Assembly (NCBI GenBank): GCA_016791475.1
Contig: JAEUWI010000015.1
Location: 62,001-126,000, forward strand
Origin: Candidatus Hydrogenedentota bacterium
GTDB lineage: Bacteria > Hydrogenedentota > Hydrogenedentia > Hydrogenedentales > JAEUWI01
Length of the DNA: 64,000 bases
Reading direction: 5' to 3'
Shown here: piece by piece, positions 17,204-27,000 of the stretch
Layout: every line of letters starts with the position of its first letter
Position numbering within the stretch: position 1 is the first letter of the stretch
Translations under genes and position numbers: made by a program
The notes under the pieces: generated by a model
The model's database searches: none
Seen by the model: the letters and a program-made list of their open reading frames with translations, nothing else
What the model was told of the DNA's origin: nothing

Positions 17204-17556
17204 GTACCTGTCTGCCGTCATCCGAATTGGAGGACCCCTTCACGCTGCGGGAATCTCCGCCCCATTCGGACTTTATTCTGTTTTCATCCGGACTGCTGGC
17301 TGCGCCACTCGGACTATCGTACCTTTATTACCTTTCCACAATAAAGAGGTGATCTCAGTAAATCAAGCTTATGCCTTCGGGCCGACCAATTTCCATGGAC
17401 CACGGGAATCGCCACGGGTATTCCAAATCTGCTACCATGCGCCCCGTTCAAACGAGAATGTAAGGGGACCGCACGGCCCACGTGTCCGCAGCAACTTCCG
17501 AAACCGGCGTTCAGGCCCGTTCAAGCGTACCACACCATGAAATCCAAAACCCGACT
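17204..17556. other. Gene-free divergent spacer
   Basis: 353 bases between the zinc-ribbon gene (minus) and the His-Cys membrane protein gene (plus). It must hold both promoters, but no clear -35/-10 pair could be picked with confidence. A short hairpin-capable CTTTATT...AATAAAG lies near 17322-17347. Nothing else was recognised. Confidence 0.4.
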
Positions 17557-18498
17557 ATGACGACCAGTACCATACCCCTGCGAGAGCGCGTCGGGGCAAC
17601 CGGGTGCTACCTGGGACTCCTGCCCTTGCCGTACCTCGTTCCTCAGGGCGATAACCGCCCCTATGGACGCCATCACTACCGTCAGGCCGCCATTCTATTC
17701 GGCGCGCTTCTGGCCCTGTTGGGCCTTCTGGCCGCCGCCTTGCTGATCTTATCATATCTGCTGGTCTATCATCGCGAATTCTACGAAAGTACCCGCATCG
17801 AGGTTCATGTATTCGGGATCATTCGCAAACTCTTTCTGGCCTGGGGCGTCTTCTGGGCCTTCGCCCTCGGCATGGCCCTGCTGGGGAAGGCACGCCCCAT
17901 GCCCCTGGTCCACCGAATGGCCACCCGCGACTGGGCCGTTCGAATGGCCCGCCTCGGGCTTGCCGCCGTCTATCTTTTCGTCCTGACTCTTATCCCTTTT
18001 GCCGTCCACGCATCCCTCCTGGTGCCCGCCAACCGAGAATCCGGCGCGGTGTACATGGTCTATGAGGACAACGGCATCTTCCCCCGCTGGCTCTTTGCCC
18101 TCGCCTTTTACCCCATGGCCCGAGCGGCCGAAAGCACCTACGGAAAGGACAGCGCGGTCCTGATCAAGATATCACGGGCAACCGTGGCCAGGGCGCTCGC
18201 GGAGGGGCATGTGGTGTTCGTCGGTTCCCATGGCACCCGGAAGGGGCTGATGCTGCACAACGACTGGCTGCTCCCGAAGGACATCGCGGCGCTCCCGAAG
18301 AATAAATCGCTTAAGTTTGTCTATCTGACCGGCTGTGACAGCGGCGACCAGCGGGAGGCGTGGACCGCCGCTTTCGCCCCCGCCGACGTGGTCACCTATG
18401 ACCGGCTCAGCGCCTCCCTGGAGCACGCCTGGTGGCTGTGGTTCAGTGGACCTGAAAAAGTGCGTGCCATGTACGCGGAGGAATCCCATGTCGGATGA
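17557..18498 (+). CDS. Membrane protein with a caspase/CHAT-like His-Cys pair in its C-terminal domain
   Basis: 313 residues from ATG 17557; upstream codons in frame look non-coding. Three hydrophobic segments at about 45-70, 90-110 and 133-153 place the remainder outside or on the membrane face. The C-terminal domain (about 160-313) has two strand-plus-motif blocks, HVVFVGSHGTRKG with His225 and LKFVYLTGCDSGD with Cys260, 35 residues apart. Clan CD peptidases (caspases, gingipains, CHAT) place their catalytic His and Cys after just such strands (hhh-x-HG and hhh-x-x-C-x-SG). A peptidase role is therefore an inference from two motifs, not an established match. It overlaps the aldolase gene by 11 bases, so the two are co-translated. 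Confidence 0.6.
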   Translation: MTTSTIPLRERVGATGCYLGLLPLPYLVPQGDNRPYGRHHYRQAAILFGALLALLGLLAAALLILSYLLVYHREFYESTRIEVHVFGIIRKLFLAWGVFWAFALGMALLGKARPMPLVHRMATRDWAVRMARLGLAAVYLFVLTLIPFAVHASLLVPANRESGAVYMVYEDNGIFPRWLFALAFYPMARAAESTYGKDSAVLIKISRATVARALAEGHVVFVGSHGTRKGLMLHNDWLLPKDIAALPKNKSLKFVYLTGCDSGDQREAWTAAFAPADVVTYDRLSASLEHAWWLWFSGPEKVRAMYAEESHVG

Positions 18499-19168
18499 GC
18501 AGAAGCTGCGCGAGACCATTTGTGAACTTGGGCGGCGCATGTACGCGCGCAATCTGGTGGGCGGGACCGACGGCAACCTGAGTGTGCGCCTGCCCGATGG
18601 CCACTTCCTGTGCACACCCAGTGGCGTCTCCAAAGGCTACATGAAGCCCGAAGATCTCATCGTGGCCGATGGCGCGGGAAACAAGGTTCGCGGCGAGGGC
18701 AAGGTCACCTCGGAGTTCTTTACCCACCTGGCCTGCTTCGAAGAGCGCCCGGATATTGCCGCCGTAGTCCACGCCCATCCGCCCATCGCCACCGCCTTTA
18801 CCCTGGCGGGGGTGTCTCTCGCAGAACCCGTGCTCCCCGAACTGGTGGCCGCCCTGGGCGGCATCCCGGTCACCGCCTACGCCACCCCCGGCACGCCCGA
18901 GGGGAATGAAGTGATCCGTCCCCTCATTCGCCTCTGCGACGGCCTCATGCTGGACCGCCACGGCTCGGTCACCGTGGGCGCAACGCTCGAAAGCGCCTAC
19001 TTCAAGCTGGAAAAGATCGAGCATTCGGCCACGGTATTGCTCGCCGCGCGCCAGTTGGGCGGGGCTTCCCGGCTGGGTGCGGCCGAAGTGGATCGCGTGC
19101 TGGCGACCCGCGCACCCTATGGCGCCACCGGACCGGTATACACGGCCGAGCTGTACACGGATCATTAG
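18488..19168 (+). CDS. Class II aldolase/adducin-family protein (L-fuculose-phosphate aldolase-like)
   Basis: 226 residues, the usual length. The ATG lies inside the end of the upstream gene. Marks: NLVGGTDGNLSVRLPDG (phosphate site), TPSGVSKGYMKPEDLIVADG, a catalytic-region Glu in KVTSEFFTHLACFE, the zinc pair in VVHAHPPIATAF (near residues 94-96) and a third His in MLDRHGSVTVG. Such enzymes split sugar phosphates such as L-fuculose-1-phosphate or related methylthio sugars with zinc. The exact substrate is unclear. Together with the PfkB kinase elsewhere in the window it could serve sugar breakdown, but no pathway cluster is present. Confidence 0.9.
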   Translation: MSDEQKLRETICELGRRMYARNLVGGTDGNLSVRLPDGHFLCTPSGVSKGYMKPEDLIVADGAGNKVRGEGKVTSEFFTHLACFEERPDIAAVVHAHPPIATAFTLAGVSLAEPVLPELVAALGGIPVTAYATPGTPEGNEVIRPLIRLCDGLMLDRHGSVTVGATLESAYFKLEKIEHSATVLLAARQLGGASRLGAAEVDRVLATRAPYGATGPVYTAELYTDH

Positions 19169-19172
19169 TAAG

Positions 19173-19457
19173 TTACACGGCGACTTTGGACCGCCAGATG
19201 ATCCGTGCCAGCGCATAGGAGATGGTCAACCCCACGACGAGATGGAGCGCCACCACAGCGACGATCAGCGGTTTCGGATCCAGAAACAGGAACGCATAAA
19301 TCACGTGCAGCGGCTCCCAGGCCGCAACACCCGCAGAATCTACGATCTGCATAGGGAGTATGGGCAGGCATGACGATGCCACAAGGACAACTATAACAAT
19401 CTGCCAGAATTTATCCCGAAAAATAAGTCGGGTTGGCGGCTGGATGCGTTTCGTCAT
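19173..19457 (-). CDS. Small two-helix membrane protein, function unknown
   Basis: 94 residues with GGGAG well placed before the ATG. Two or three hydrophobic stretches are seen (FWQIVIVVLVASSCLPIL, PLIVAVVALHLVVGLTISYA). Basic ends flank the helices. It converges with the aldolase gene only 4 bases away and sits 27 bases downstream of ilvE on the same strand, so it may be read from the ilvE transcript. No family was recognised. Confidence 0.62.
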   Translation of the reverse strand: MTKRIQPPTRLIFRDKFWQIVIVVLVASSCLPILPMQIVDSAGVAAWEPLHVIYAFLFLDPKPLIVAVVALHLVVGLTISYALARIIWRSKVAV

Positions 19458-19484
19458 GGGAATGCTCCCTCGCGCGGCATGCGC

Positions 19485-20414
19485 TCAATAAACCGGCGTG
19501 CACCAGTGGCGGTAGGCGTCCACCTTGCCCGTGACAACCTTGAAATAGATGTCCTGCAGACTGCGGGTCACCGGACCAGGTTTACCCGCGCCCACGGGAC
19601 GTCGGTCGACCGAGCGGATGGGAGCCACCTGGGCGCCTGTGCCGCAGAAGAAGGCCTCATCGCTGATGTAAAGCTCGGTGCGCGCGATGGGCCGTTCAAC
19701 GACCTTGATGCCCAACTGCTCCTGCGCGAGCTGGATGATCGTATTACGGGTAATCCCCACCAGAATGTCGGCATTGGCCGGCGGCGTGATGAGGGTGTCG
19801 CCCTGCAGCACGAAAATATTCATCGCGCTGCCTTCGGCCACCGTGCCGTCTTCCCGGAGAAAAATGGCTTCGTGGAATCCGGACTGCTTGGCTTCCGAAG
19901 CCGCCAGGGACGAGTTGATGTAGCTGCCGGTGGTCTTGGCGCGTGTGGGAATGGCGTTGTCCGAAAGGCGGCGCCAGGAGGACACGGCCACGTCCAGCCC
20001 CTCGCTCGTGTCCACGTAGTCGCCAAGCTTGATGAGATAGCAGCAAAGCGCGCTGGAAACGCCGCGCACGGCGGGCCCGAGGGACAGCTCGCTCTTGTAA
20101 CAAAGCGGACGGAGATAGATGTCCTCGCGCAGGGCGCAACGCCGCGACACTTCCAGGCAGATCTCGGTAATCTGACCCGCGTCTTCAGGGATATCCATGC
20201 ACAAGATGTTGAAGTTCCGCACAAAACGATCAATGTGCTCGTGGAGGCGGAAGATGAAGAGATTGTCTTCGTCTTTGCTGTAGTAGCCGCGGATCCCTTC
20301 AAAGAGTGCCGTGCCGTAGTTGAAGGCATGGGTCATCACGCTGAGTTTCGCGTCGGCGGAATTCATGTACGCGCCTTCAAAGTACGCCGTCGATCCTGGA
20401 TGCATTGTTGCCAT
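19485..20414 (-). CDS. ilvE: Branched-chain amino acid aminotransferase
   Basis: 309 residues, normal for fold-IV class enzymes. The start ATG at 20414 has GGAGAG upstream. Marks: YFEGAYMNSADAKLSVMTHA, TALFEGIRGY, the PLP lysine K160 in TRAKTTGSYINSSLA, EAIFLREDGTVAEGSAMNIF and the phosphate loop VGITRNTIIQLA. It moves the amino group between glutamate and the keto acids of Leu, Ile and Val in the cytoplasm. It is not in an ilv/leu cluster here. A small perfect hairpin just upstream of the ribosome site is listed separately. Confidence 0.95.
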   Translation of the reverse strand: MATMHPGSTAYFEGAYMNSADAKLSVMTHAFNYGTALFEGIRGYYSKDEDNLFIFRLHEHIDRFVRNFNILCMDIPEDAGQITEICLEVSRRCALREDIYLRPLCYKSELSLGPAVRGVSSALCCYLIKLGDYVDTSEGLDVAVSSWRRLSDNAIPTRAKTTGSYINSSLAASEAKQSGFHEAIFLREDGTVAEGSAMNIFVLQGDTLITPPANADILVGITRNTIIQLAQEQLGIKVVERPIARTELYISDEAFFCGTGAQVAPIRSVDRRPVGAGKPGPVTRSLQDIYFKVVTGKVDAYRHWCTPVY

Positions 20415-20429
20415 GTATTCTCTCTCCAA

Positions 20430-20449
20430 CCACCAGCCTTTCCTGGTGG
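20430..20449 (-). promoter_or_regulatory. Small hairpin in the ilvE leader
   Basis: A perfect 7-bp stem (CCACCAG with CTGGTGG around a six-base loop) ends about 5 bases before the ilvE ribosome site. It could influence initiation or be chance. The rest of the gap 20415-20837 (423 bp) holds no recognised gene; a terminator lies at 20781-20807. No leader peptide rich in Leu, Ile or Val was found. Confidence 0.3.
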
Positions 20450-20780
20450 ATACCATGTTCAATTTACATCTTGCCTTCCCGCCATGCATACCCTGATATC
20501 AAGGGATCGCAACGAATTGGATGTCGGGACGGGCCTGACCGGGATGCGGAAAACCGGCTGCGCGGCACATCCGCAAGGGAAAACACGAAGCGAGGCCCGG
20601 TCCCGAGGCGCTGTGGCGCACCGTTTCAGCGAAAGGCTCACCAGCATTGATGGGTGGGCGTAGTATCGCCGTTCCCGTGCGGTTTTTGCAAACTATGCCC
20701 CGAACGGACACGTCGCGTCCACCCGGCCAGGTGTCTCAAATCCCCCCTCGATCTCCGAAGCCCGACACCGGACAACAAAG

Positions 20781-20807
20781 AAAAATCCCCCCGCCTGGGC
20801 AGGGGGA
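20781..20807 (-). terminator. Rho-independent terminator after the CBS gene
   Basis: On the minus strand a stem of CCCCC/GGGGG with a TGCCCAGGC-type loop region is followed by ATTTTTC. It starts 31 bases after the stop codon of the CBS-domain gene. Confidence 0.7.
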
Positions 20808-20837
20808 ACGGCGCCTGAATTCTCCGGGACCCGGAGG

Positions 20838-21329
20838 CTACTGGGGCGTATATTGCTCGATGATTACCCGATTGGAAGACATGCGCCAGCGCGCACGATA
20901 CGCCTTTTCGTAATAGGCGTCGTTCAGCCGCTCGATAAGTTCCGAGCTTTCCGCCATGTCCGCCTCAATTAAATCGCGCATCGAGATCAACCCTTTGTAG
21001 ACACCGCCATTGCCAACGACGACCAGATGGCGCACGCCGCACTTGAACATCACCGACTTGGCATGGCGCATCTCGTCGTCCAGTCGAACGGAAATGGGAT
21101 CGGCGGTCATCACCTGGCGCACCCGTACCACGTCGATGTCCAGCGACGCGTTGACCACCCGGTGCATCAGATCCCGTTCGGAGAAGATGCCCACCACATG
21201 TTCCCCCTCTTTCACCGCTACGGCCCCCGTCTTCCGTTCGCATAGATAATGCACTGCATCTCGGACCGAGTCATCGGCGCTCACCCAGTAAATATCGCGA
21301 GGCTTGATGACATCACTGATCATTTGCAT
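20838..21329 (-). CDS. CBS-domain pair protein
   Basis: 163 residues. The start is fixed by AAGGAGG seven bases before the ATG at 21329; the longer frame upstream is not coding. Two CBS motifs fill the protein: one with GAVAVKEGEHVVGIFSERDL near residues 35-60 and one with GVRHLVVVGNGGVYKGLISM followed by RDL near residues 98-120. A short helical tail follows (YYEKAYRARWRMSSNRVI). CBS pairs bind adenosyl ligands such as AMP or ATP and act as energy sensors. Nothing shows which partner it controls. Confidence 0.9.
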   Translation of the reverse strand: MQMISDVIKPRDIYWVSADDSVRDAVHYLCERKTGAVAVKEGEHVVGIFSERDLMHRVVNASLDIDVVRVRQVMTADPISVRLDDEMRHAKSVMFKCGVRHLVVVGNGGVYKGLISMRDLIEADMAESSELIERLNDAYYEKAYRARWRMSSNRVIIEQYTPQ

Positions 21330-21547
21330 GGACCCTACCTCCTTCTGTGGCGAAGGCTGCGAATCGCCACGGCTGCCTGGCTGGAACGGCTGCAAACGCG
21401 CCCGGAGCGGGCGTGATGCGGAAACAAAATTCGGTTGCACTCTCCTCTTCGTATTGATTAGTCTAGCACAGGGTCGTCCATTCGGATACCCCTTTTTGCG
21501 TCCCCAATACGGCACTTTTCTCAGTTTACACACCAAAGGCCCGCCCC

Positions 21548-22684
21548 ATGACCTTCGATTTTGCCTGGCCCGTTTTCGATAGTTCCGACCAGGAAGCCCT
21601 CATGCGCGTCCTTCAACGTAGGAAATGGTTCAATGGCGAAGAAACCGTGGCTTTTGAGAAAGCCTATGCGGCTTTTCAGGGAGCCCGCCATGGTGTCGCC
21701 TGCACCAGTGGCACAACAGGCCTCGAAGTGGTCCTCGAAGCCCTCGAAATCGGGCCCGGCGATGAAGTTATCGTCCCCCCCTACACCTTCGTAGCCACCG
21801 CGACCGCCGTATTGCGCGTGGGCGCCACACCGATTTTTGTCGACGTGGACGAAACCTGGTGTATGAACCCCGAGGCCGCAGCGGCGGCCATCACGCCGCG
21901 GACCAGGGCCATCATGCCCGTATATTTCGGTGGCTCCATGGCCCACTGCGCCGAACTGGCCGCGCTGGCGGAAAAACACGGAATCAAGCTGATTGAGGAC
22001 GCGTGCCACGCCTGGGGAAGCGCCTGGGAGGGGAAGGGCGCGGGAACGATCGGGTGCGCCGGTGTGTTCAGCTTCCAGGAGTCCAAGAACCTTACGGCGG
22101 GCGAAGGAGGCGTCATTGTAACGGATGACACGTCCCTCGCCGAACGCTGCCGCAGTATTGTCAACTGCGGACGGGAAGAAGGGGCCGCCTGGTATCACCA
22201 CATCAACCTCGGCACGAACGCCCGAATCACGGAATTTGGCGCCGCCATACTCCAGGCGCAACTGGACCGATATCCCGAACAACTTGAGCGCCGTTGCGCC
22301 AACGCCGCCCTGCTGGACGCCGGACTCACGGGAATTCCCGGCATTACCCCTCAACCCGTGGCCCCCGGCATGACGCGACGCTCCTATCACCTCTACTGCC
22401 TCCGCCTGGACAGTGCCGCCTATGGCATGAGTCGGGCGGACTTCCTCGCCGCCGCCAGAGAGCGGGGCCTTCCCTTCGTCGCCGGCTACCCCCTGCCGCT
22501 CTACGAGCAACCCCTCTTCAAGAAATTCAAGGACCGCTTCGACTACAGCACCTGCCACTGCCCCGTGACCGAAGCCCTGTGCGCCAGCGAGGGCGTCTGG
22601 CTCACCCAGCACATGCTGCTGCTGACGGAAGCCCATATGGCGGAACTGATCAAAGGCGTGCGCGAAATCGGCGGACACGGGTGA
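21548..22684 (+). CDS. DegT/DnrJ/EryC1-family PLP aminotransferase
   Basis: 378 residues. Marks: WPVFDSSDQEALMRVLQRRK, the cofactor loop TSGTTGLEVVLEAL, VDVDETWCMNP, EDACHAWGSAWEGKGAG and the PLP lysine K180 in FSFQESKNLTAGEGG. Proteins of this type transfer an amino group to keto-sugars or act on related scaffolds in surface glycan or antibiotic pathways. The N-terminus is short but complete. No sugar-nucleotide genes are next to it, so the substrate is open. Confidence 0.92.
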   Translation: MTFDFAWPVFDSSDQEALMRVLQRRKWFNGEETVAFEKAYAAFQGARHGVACTSGTTGLEVVLEALEIGPGDEVIVPPYTFVATATAVLRVGATPIFVDVDETWCMNPEAAAAAITPRTRAIMPVYFGGSMAHCAELAALAEKHGIKLIEDACHAWGSAWEGKGAGTIGCAGVFSFQESKNLTAGEGGVIVTDDTSLAERCRSIVNCGREEGAAWYHHINLGTNARITEFGAAILQAQLDRYPEQLERRCANAALLDAGLTGIPGITPQPVAPGMTRRSYHLYCLRLDSAAYGMSRADFLAAARERGLPFVAGYPLPLYEQPLFKKFKDRFDYSTCHCPVTEALCASEGVWLTQHMLLLTEAHMAELIKGVREIGGHG

Positions 22685-22745
22685 GTTGACAGTTAATCCG
22701 CCGCAGGCGGAACAATTGACAATTGACAAAGAAATATTCCAGGCA

Positions 22746-22780
22746 AACCTTCAACCTTCAACCTTCAACCTTCAACCTTC
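22746..22780 (+). repeat. 7-bp tandem repeat (AACCTTC) x5
   Basis: Five exact AACCTTC units. It is preceded by two copies of CAATTGACA-like sequence. It lies between the DegT gene and pilT, about 70 bases before the pilT start. Function unknown. Confidence 0.88.
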
Positions 22781-22851
22781 AGACTTATACTCTCTTCTGC
22801 TATACTCGCACTTGGCGAGCTGCTCGCTTTGGGAACAACCGGGAGTGCGGC

Positions 22852-23949
22852 ATGATCGAACTGAACAAGATTCTGAGTTACGCGGTAAAAAACGGAGCGT
22901 CGGACATCCACCTGACGGTGGCCAGCCCGCCCGCGGTCCGAATTGACGGCAAGATCCGATTTCTGGAGACGGAGCCCCTGACCCCCTCGGACACGCTGGA
23001 GTTTGCAACCGAGATCATGAATGAAAAAGAGCTCGCGGCCTTCCATGACAAGGGCGACGCGGACTTGGCTTACGGTGTGGCCGGCCTCGGACGCTTTCGT
23101 GTCAACGTGTTGAAACAGCGGGGCTCCGTGGGTATTGTCATGCGCCACGTGAAGGGCAAGATCCTCGAGTTCACGGAGCTGAATCTACCCCCCGCTCTGA
23201 CCAAGATCGCCGAACTTCATCGGGGGCTGGTACTGGTCACCGGCACGACGGGCAGCGGCAAGTCCACCACCCTGGCCTCCATCATCGACTATATCAACCA
23301 ACGCAACCGATTCCACATCGTGACCCTGGAAGACCCTATCGAGTTCCTCCATCACAATAAGAAGAGCATTGTTACCCAGCGGGAAATCAACATCGACACG
23401 AAGGACTTCTACTCCGCCCTGCGCGCCGCCATGCGCGAGGACCCGGACGTAATTCTCATCGGCGAAATGCGCGACGCGGAAACATTCCAGGCCGCCATCT
23501 CGGCCGCGGAAACGGGGCACCTCGTCTTCAGCACGCTCCACACCACCAACGTGATGCTCACGATTGACCGCATCATGGATATGTTCCCCTCCAATATGCA
23601 CGACCAGATTCGTTCGCAGATCTCCATGCAGCTCAGGGCCTGCGTATCGCAGCGCCTGTTGCCCGCCGCCGACGGAAAGGGACGGGTGCCGGCCATCGAG
23701 TTGATGTTCAACAATCCTGGTATTGCCTCGTTGATCCGGGAAAACAACATCAAGCAGATCCCCACGGCGATTGTTGGCGGGAAGGAAGACGGCATGCAGA
23801 CCTTCAACATGAGTCTGGCCGCCCTCATCAAGTCGGGACTTATCAAGGAAGAACACGCCTACGCCTTCTCGGACAATCCCGAAGAGCTCCGGATGAACCT
23901 CCAGGGAATCTTCATCAGTAGCGGTCGGGGCGGCATCCTGAAGAAATAA
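22852..23949 (+). CDS. pilT: Type IV pilus retraction ATPase PilT
   Basis: 365 residues from ATG 22852. The N-terminal PAS-like domain carries NGASDIHLTVASPPAVRIDG. Walker A is GTTGSGKST (131-139), followed by the Asp box LEDPIEF, Walker B in DPDVILIGEMRD and the His box FSTLHTTN. The family C-terminal motif region (LIKSGLIKEEHAYAFSDNPE) is complete. PilT is the cytoplasmic hexamer that depolymerises type IV pili. No other pilus gene adjoins it. Confidence 0.94.
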   Translation: MIELNKILSYAVKNGASDIHLTVASPPAVRIDGKIRFLETEPLTPSDTLEFATEIMNEKELAAFHDKGDADLAYGVAGLGRFRVNVLKQRGSVGIVMRHVKGKILEFTELNLPPALTKIAELHRGLVLVTGTTGSGKSTTLASIIDYINQRNRFHIVTLEDPIEFLHHNKKSIVTQREINIDTKDFYSALRAAMREDPDVILIGEMRDAETFQAAISAAETGHLVFSTLHTTNVMLTIDRIMDMFPSNMHDQIRSQISMQLRACVSQRLLPAADGKGRVPAIELMFNNPGIASLIRENNIKQIPTAIVGGKEDGMQTFNMSLAALIKSGLIKEEHAYAFSDNPEELRMNLQGIFISSGRGGILKK

Positions 23950-24099
23950 TCCGTTGTAAATTCTACGTAATTCCAGTATCCTAACACGACGCTTGGCGCC
24001 CAATTGAGAGCCTGCCGGACGGGCAACTTCAATTGGGCGTGTCATTTGTGCGTAACGGCCCCGCGACAGCAGGCGGAGCCACCGGGAGGATCTTCAATC

Positions 24100-27000
24100 G
24101 TGCGTCAACCTTGGCCCTTCGCAATGTCCACTCTTGCGGTCGCCCTCGTCTTGTTTGCATTCGCCTCGGGCGTTCGGGCGCAGGAGGAGAGTTTTGTGAA
24201 CTTTGAGACGGCCCCGGTTCATCCCGTGGATTTAAGTCCCTCGGCTCAGTTCCTGGCGGTGGCGCACCTGGCGGACAACCGCGTTCTGATCTTTGACCTG
24301 ACGGAGGGCTCTCCCGTCCTGAGCCGCGCCATTCCGGTGGGCATTGACCCCGTCTCCGCACGATTCCGCACCGATACGGAACTGTGGGTCGTGAACCATA
24401 TCTCGGACACCATCACCATCGTGGATGCCTCCAATGGTGCCGTCACGGGCTTGATCCAGACCCTCGACGAGCCGGCGGATGTCGTATTCGCCGGTAATCC
24501 GGTGCGGGCCTTTGTCACCTGCTCGCAGGTCAACACCATTCAGGTATTTGATACCACAACACACGGCGTGGTTGAGGAAATGGTCCTGGATGCGGAGGAT
24601 CCCCGCGCCCTGGCCGTCAGCCCCGACGGCAACACGGTCTATGCCGCGATCTTCGAGTCCGGCAACCGAAGCACCCTGCTGGGCGGCGGTTCCGTGGGAC
24701 CAGGCACCATCAGCTTCCCCCCCAATGTCGTGGACGATGCGAATGCGCCCCACGGCGTGGTCAATCCCGCCCCGAACAACGGGGCCCAGTTTTCCCCACC
24801 CAAGAATCCGGCAAACGGCACGCCCCCCCCGGTGGGCCTTATCGTCAAGCAGGACAGCGAGGGGCTCTGGCGCGATGACACCGGAGCGAACTGGACCGAG
24901 TTGGTCAGCGGGAATCTGGCCGCCCAGTCCGGTCGCCCCGTAGGCTGGGAGTTGCTCGATCATGATATCGCGATTATTGATGCCAACGATTTGTCCGTGG
25001 ATTACATCGACCACCTGATGAACATTGGCATGGCGCTCGCCGTGAATCCCGGCACCGGCGCGGTGACGCTCGTGGGCACCGACGCCACCAACGAAATCCG
25101 GTTTGAGCCCGTGGTCAACGGCACCTTTCTACGGGTCCTGTATGCCGCCGCCGACCCCGATACGGGGCAATCCACGACCATAGCGGACCTGAACGCCGCC
25201 CATGTCAACGGCTATGCGACCCGACGCATTCCCCAGGCGCAGCGCAACCGCTCCATCGGCGATCCGCGGGGCATCGTGTGGAACAGCGCCGGCACCACGG
25301 CCTACGTAACCGGCATGGGCTCCAACAACCTCGTGGTCATCAACACCCAGGGCGTCCGCGCGGGCCAGGCGGACACCATAGAGCTGGGCGAAGGACCTAC
25401 CGGCCTGGCCCTGGATGAAGAGCGTCAGCAACTCTACGTCTGGAACCGATTCGCGGCGTCTCTATCCGTCATCAGCACGGAGTCAGAGACTGAGCTCAGC
25501 CGTCTGAGCGTCTTCGATCCCACCCCGGCGGCCATCCGCACCGGGCGCAAACACCTGTACGACACCCACAAGACTTCCGGCCTCGGCCAAATCGCCTGTG
25601 CTTCCTGCCATGTGGATGCCCGCATGGATCGACTCGCCTGGGATCTCGGCGACCCCGCCGGTGATCTCCTCCAATTGACCAACCGTAATCTCGGCGGAGA
25701 TATCCCCGGCTTGAATGAGGATTTCCAGCCCTTCCACCCCATGAAGGGGCCCATGAGCACCCAGACCTTCCAGGGCATCATCGGTCAGGAGCCCTTCCAC
25801 TGGCGCGGCGACCGCCTCGGACTGGAAGATTTCAATCCCGCATTCAAGGGCCTTCAGGCTGACGACACCGAACTGACACCTACGGAGATGCAGGAATACG
25901 AGGATTTCCTCGCGACTATCCACTTTCCGCCGAATCCCTATCGCAATCTGGACAATACCCTGCCCACGAGCCTTCCCCTGCCCGATCACTTCGTCCCACA
26001 CCAGATGGACGTTCCGGCGGGCACGCCCCTGCCCAATGGCAACGCACGGGATGGTCTGGATCTCTATCGCGATCACGTAAGGCGGATTGACGGCGACACC
26101 ATGGCCTGCGTCACCTGCCACAGCTTGCCAAGCGGGAATGGCCCGAATGCCCGATTCAACGGAACATCCATCGAGACCATTCCGGATGGCCCACGGGACG
26201 AAAAGCACCTCATGCTCGTCAGCATCGATGGTTCCACCAATCGCTCCCTCAAAGTGGCCCAGCTTCGCAACCTCTACGACAAAGTGGGCATGACCATGCT
26301 CAACAGCCCGAGTCGTGCGGGCTTCGGCTTCCTCCACGACGGCAGCGTGGACACCCTGGAGCGCTTTCTCTCCGAAAACGCCTTCAATACGGCAACGGCC
26401 CAGGAACTGGCCAACCTCGTCGCCCTGATGCTGGCTTTCTCCGGCTCAGACTTTGAACCCGATGCCACCCCGCCCGCGATCCCCTTCCTCGACATCCCCG
26501 GGGAACCCAGCAAGGACGTCCACGCCGCCGTGGGCCAGCAGACGGAAGTAGACCCCGCCGCAAAGGATCTCGGCGAGCTGGCCCAGTTTGTCAATATCGT
26601 CGAGACCTCGAACCGCGTTGAGCTCGTGGCCCATTTCCCGGTGAATGGCATCCAGCGCGGCGCGCGCTACCAGGGCAACGATTCCTTCGAGCGCGACGCT
26701 GCAGGTTCTACCATCACGACCGATGCGCTGCTGGCTTCCGTGGACGATGGTGGAACCGCCATTTTTACGATTGTGGCCGCAGGCACCGCCAACCGGATCG
26801 CCCTCGATCGGGATCAGGACAGCTACTACGACTATGACGAAGTACTCGCCGGCTCCGACCCGGCCGACCCCGAAAGCTTCGGGGGCGGTGGCGAGGGAGA
26901 AGGCGAGGGCGAGCTGCTCTACCACTCGGCCGATACCAACGAGGACTATGCCATCTCCCTCTCCGAACTCCTGCGCATCGTCCAGTTCTACAACAGCGAC

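Noticed and set aside
20415-20489. Leader peptide for ilvE attenuation
   Set aside because: The upstream in-frame extension has no run of Leu, Ile or Val codons; only a small hairpin is present.
22686-22851. Possible attenuator or CRISPR-like repeat before pilT
   Set aside because: The AACCTTC units are directly tandem without spacers, and there is no cas gene or terminator stem.
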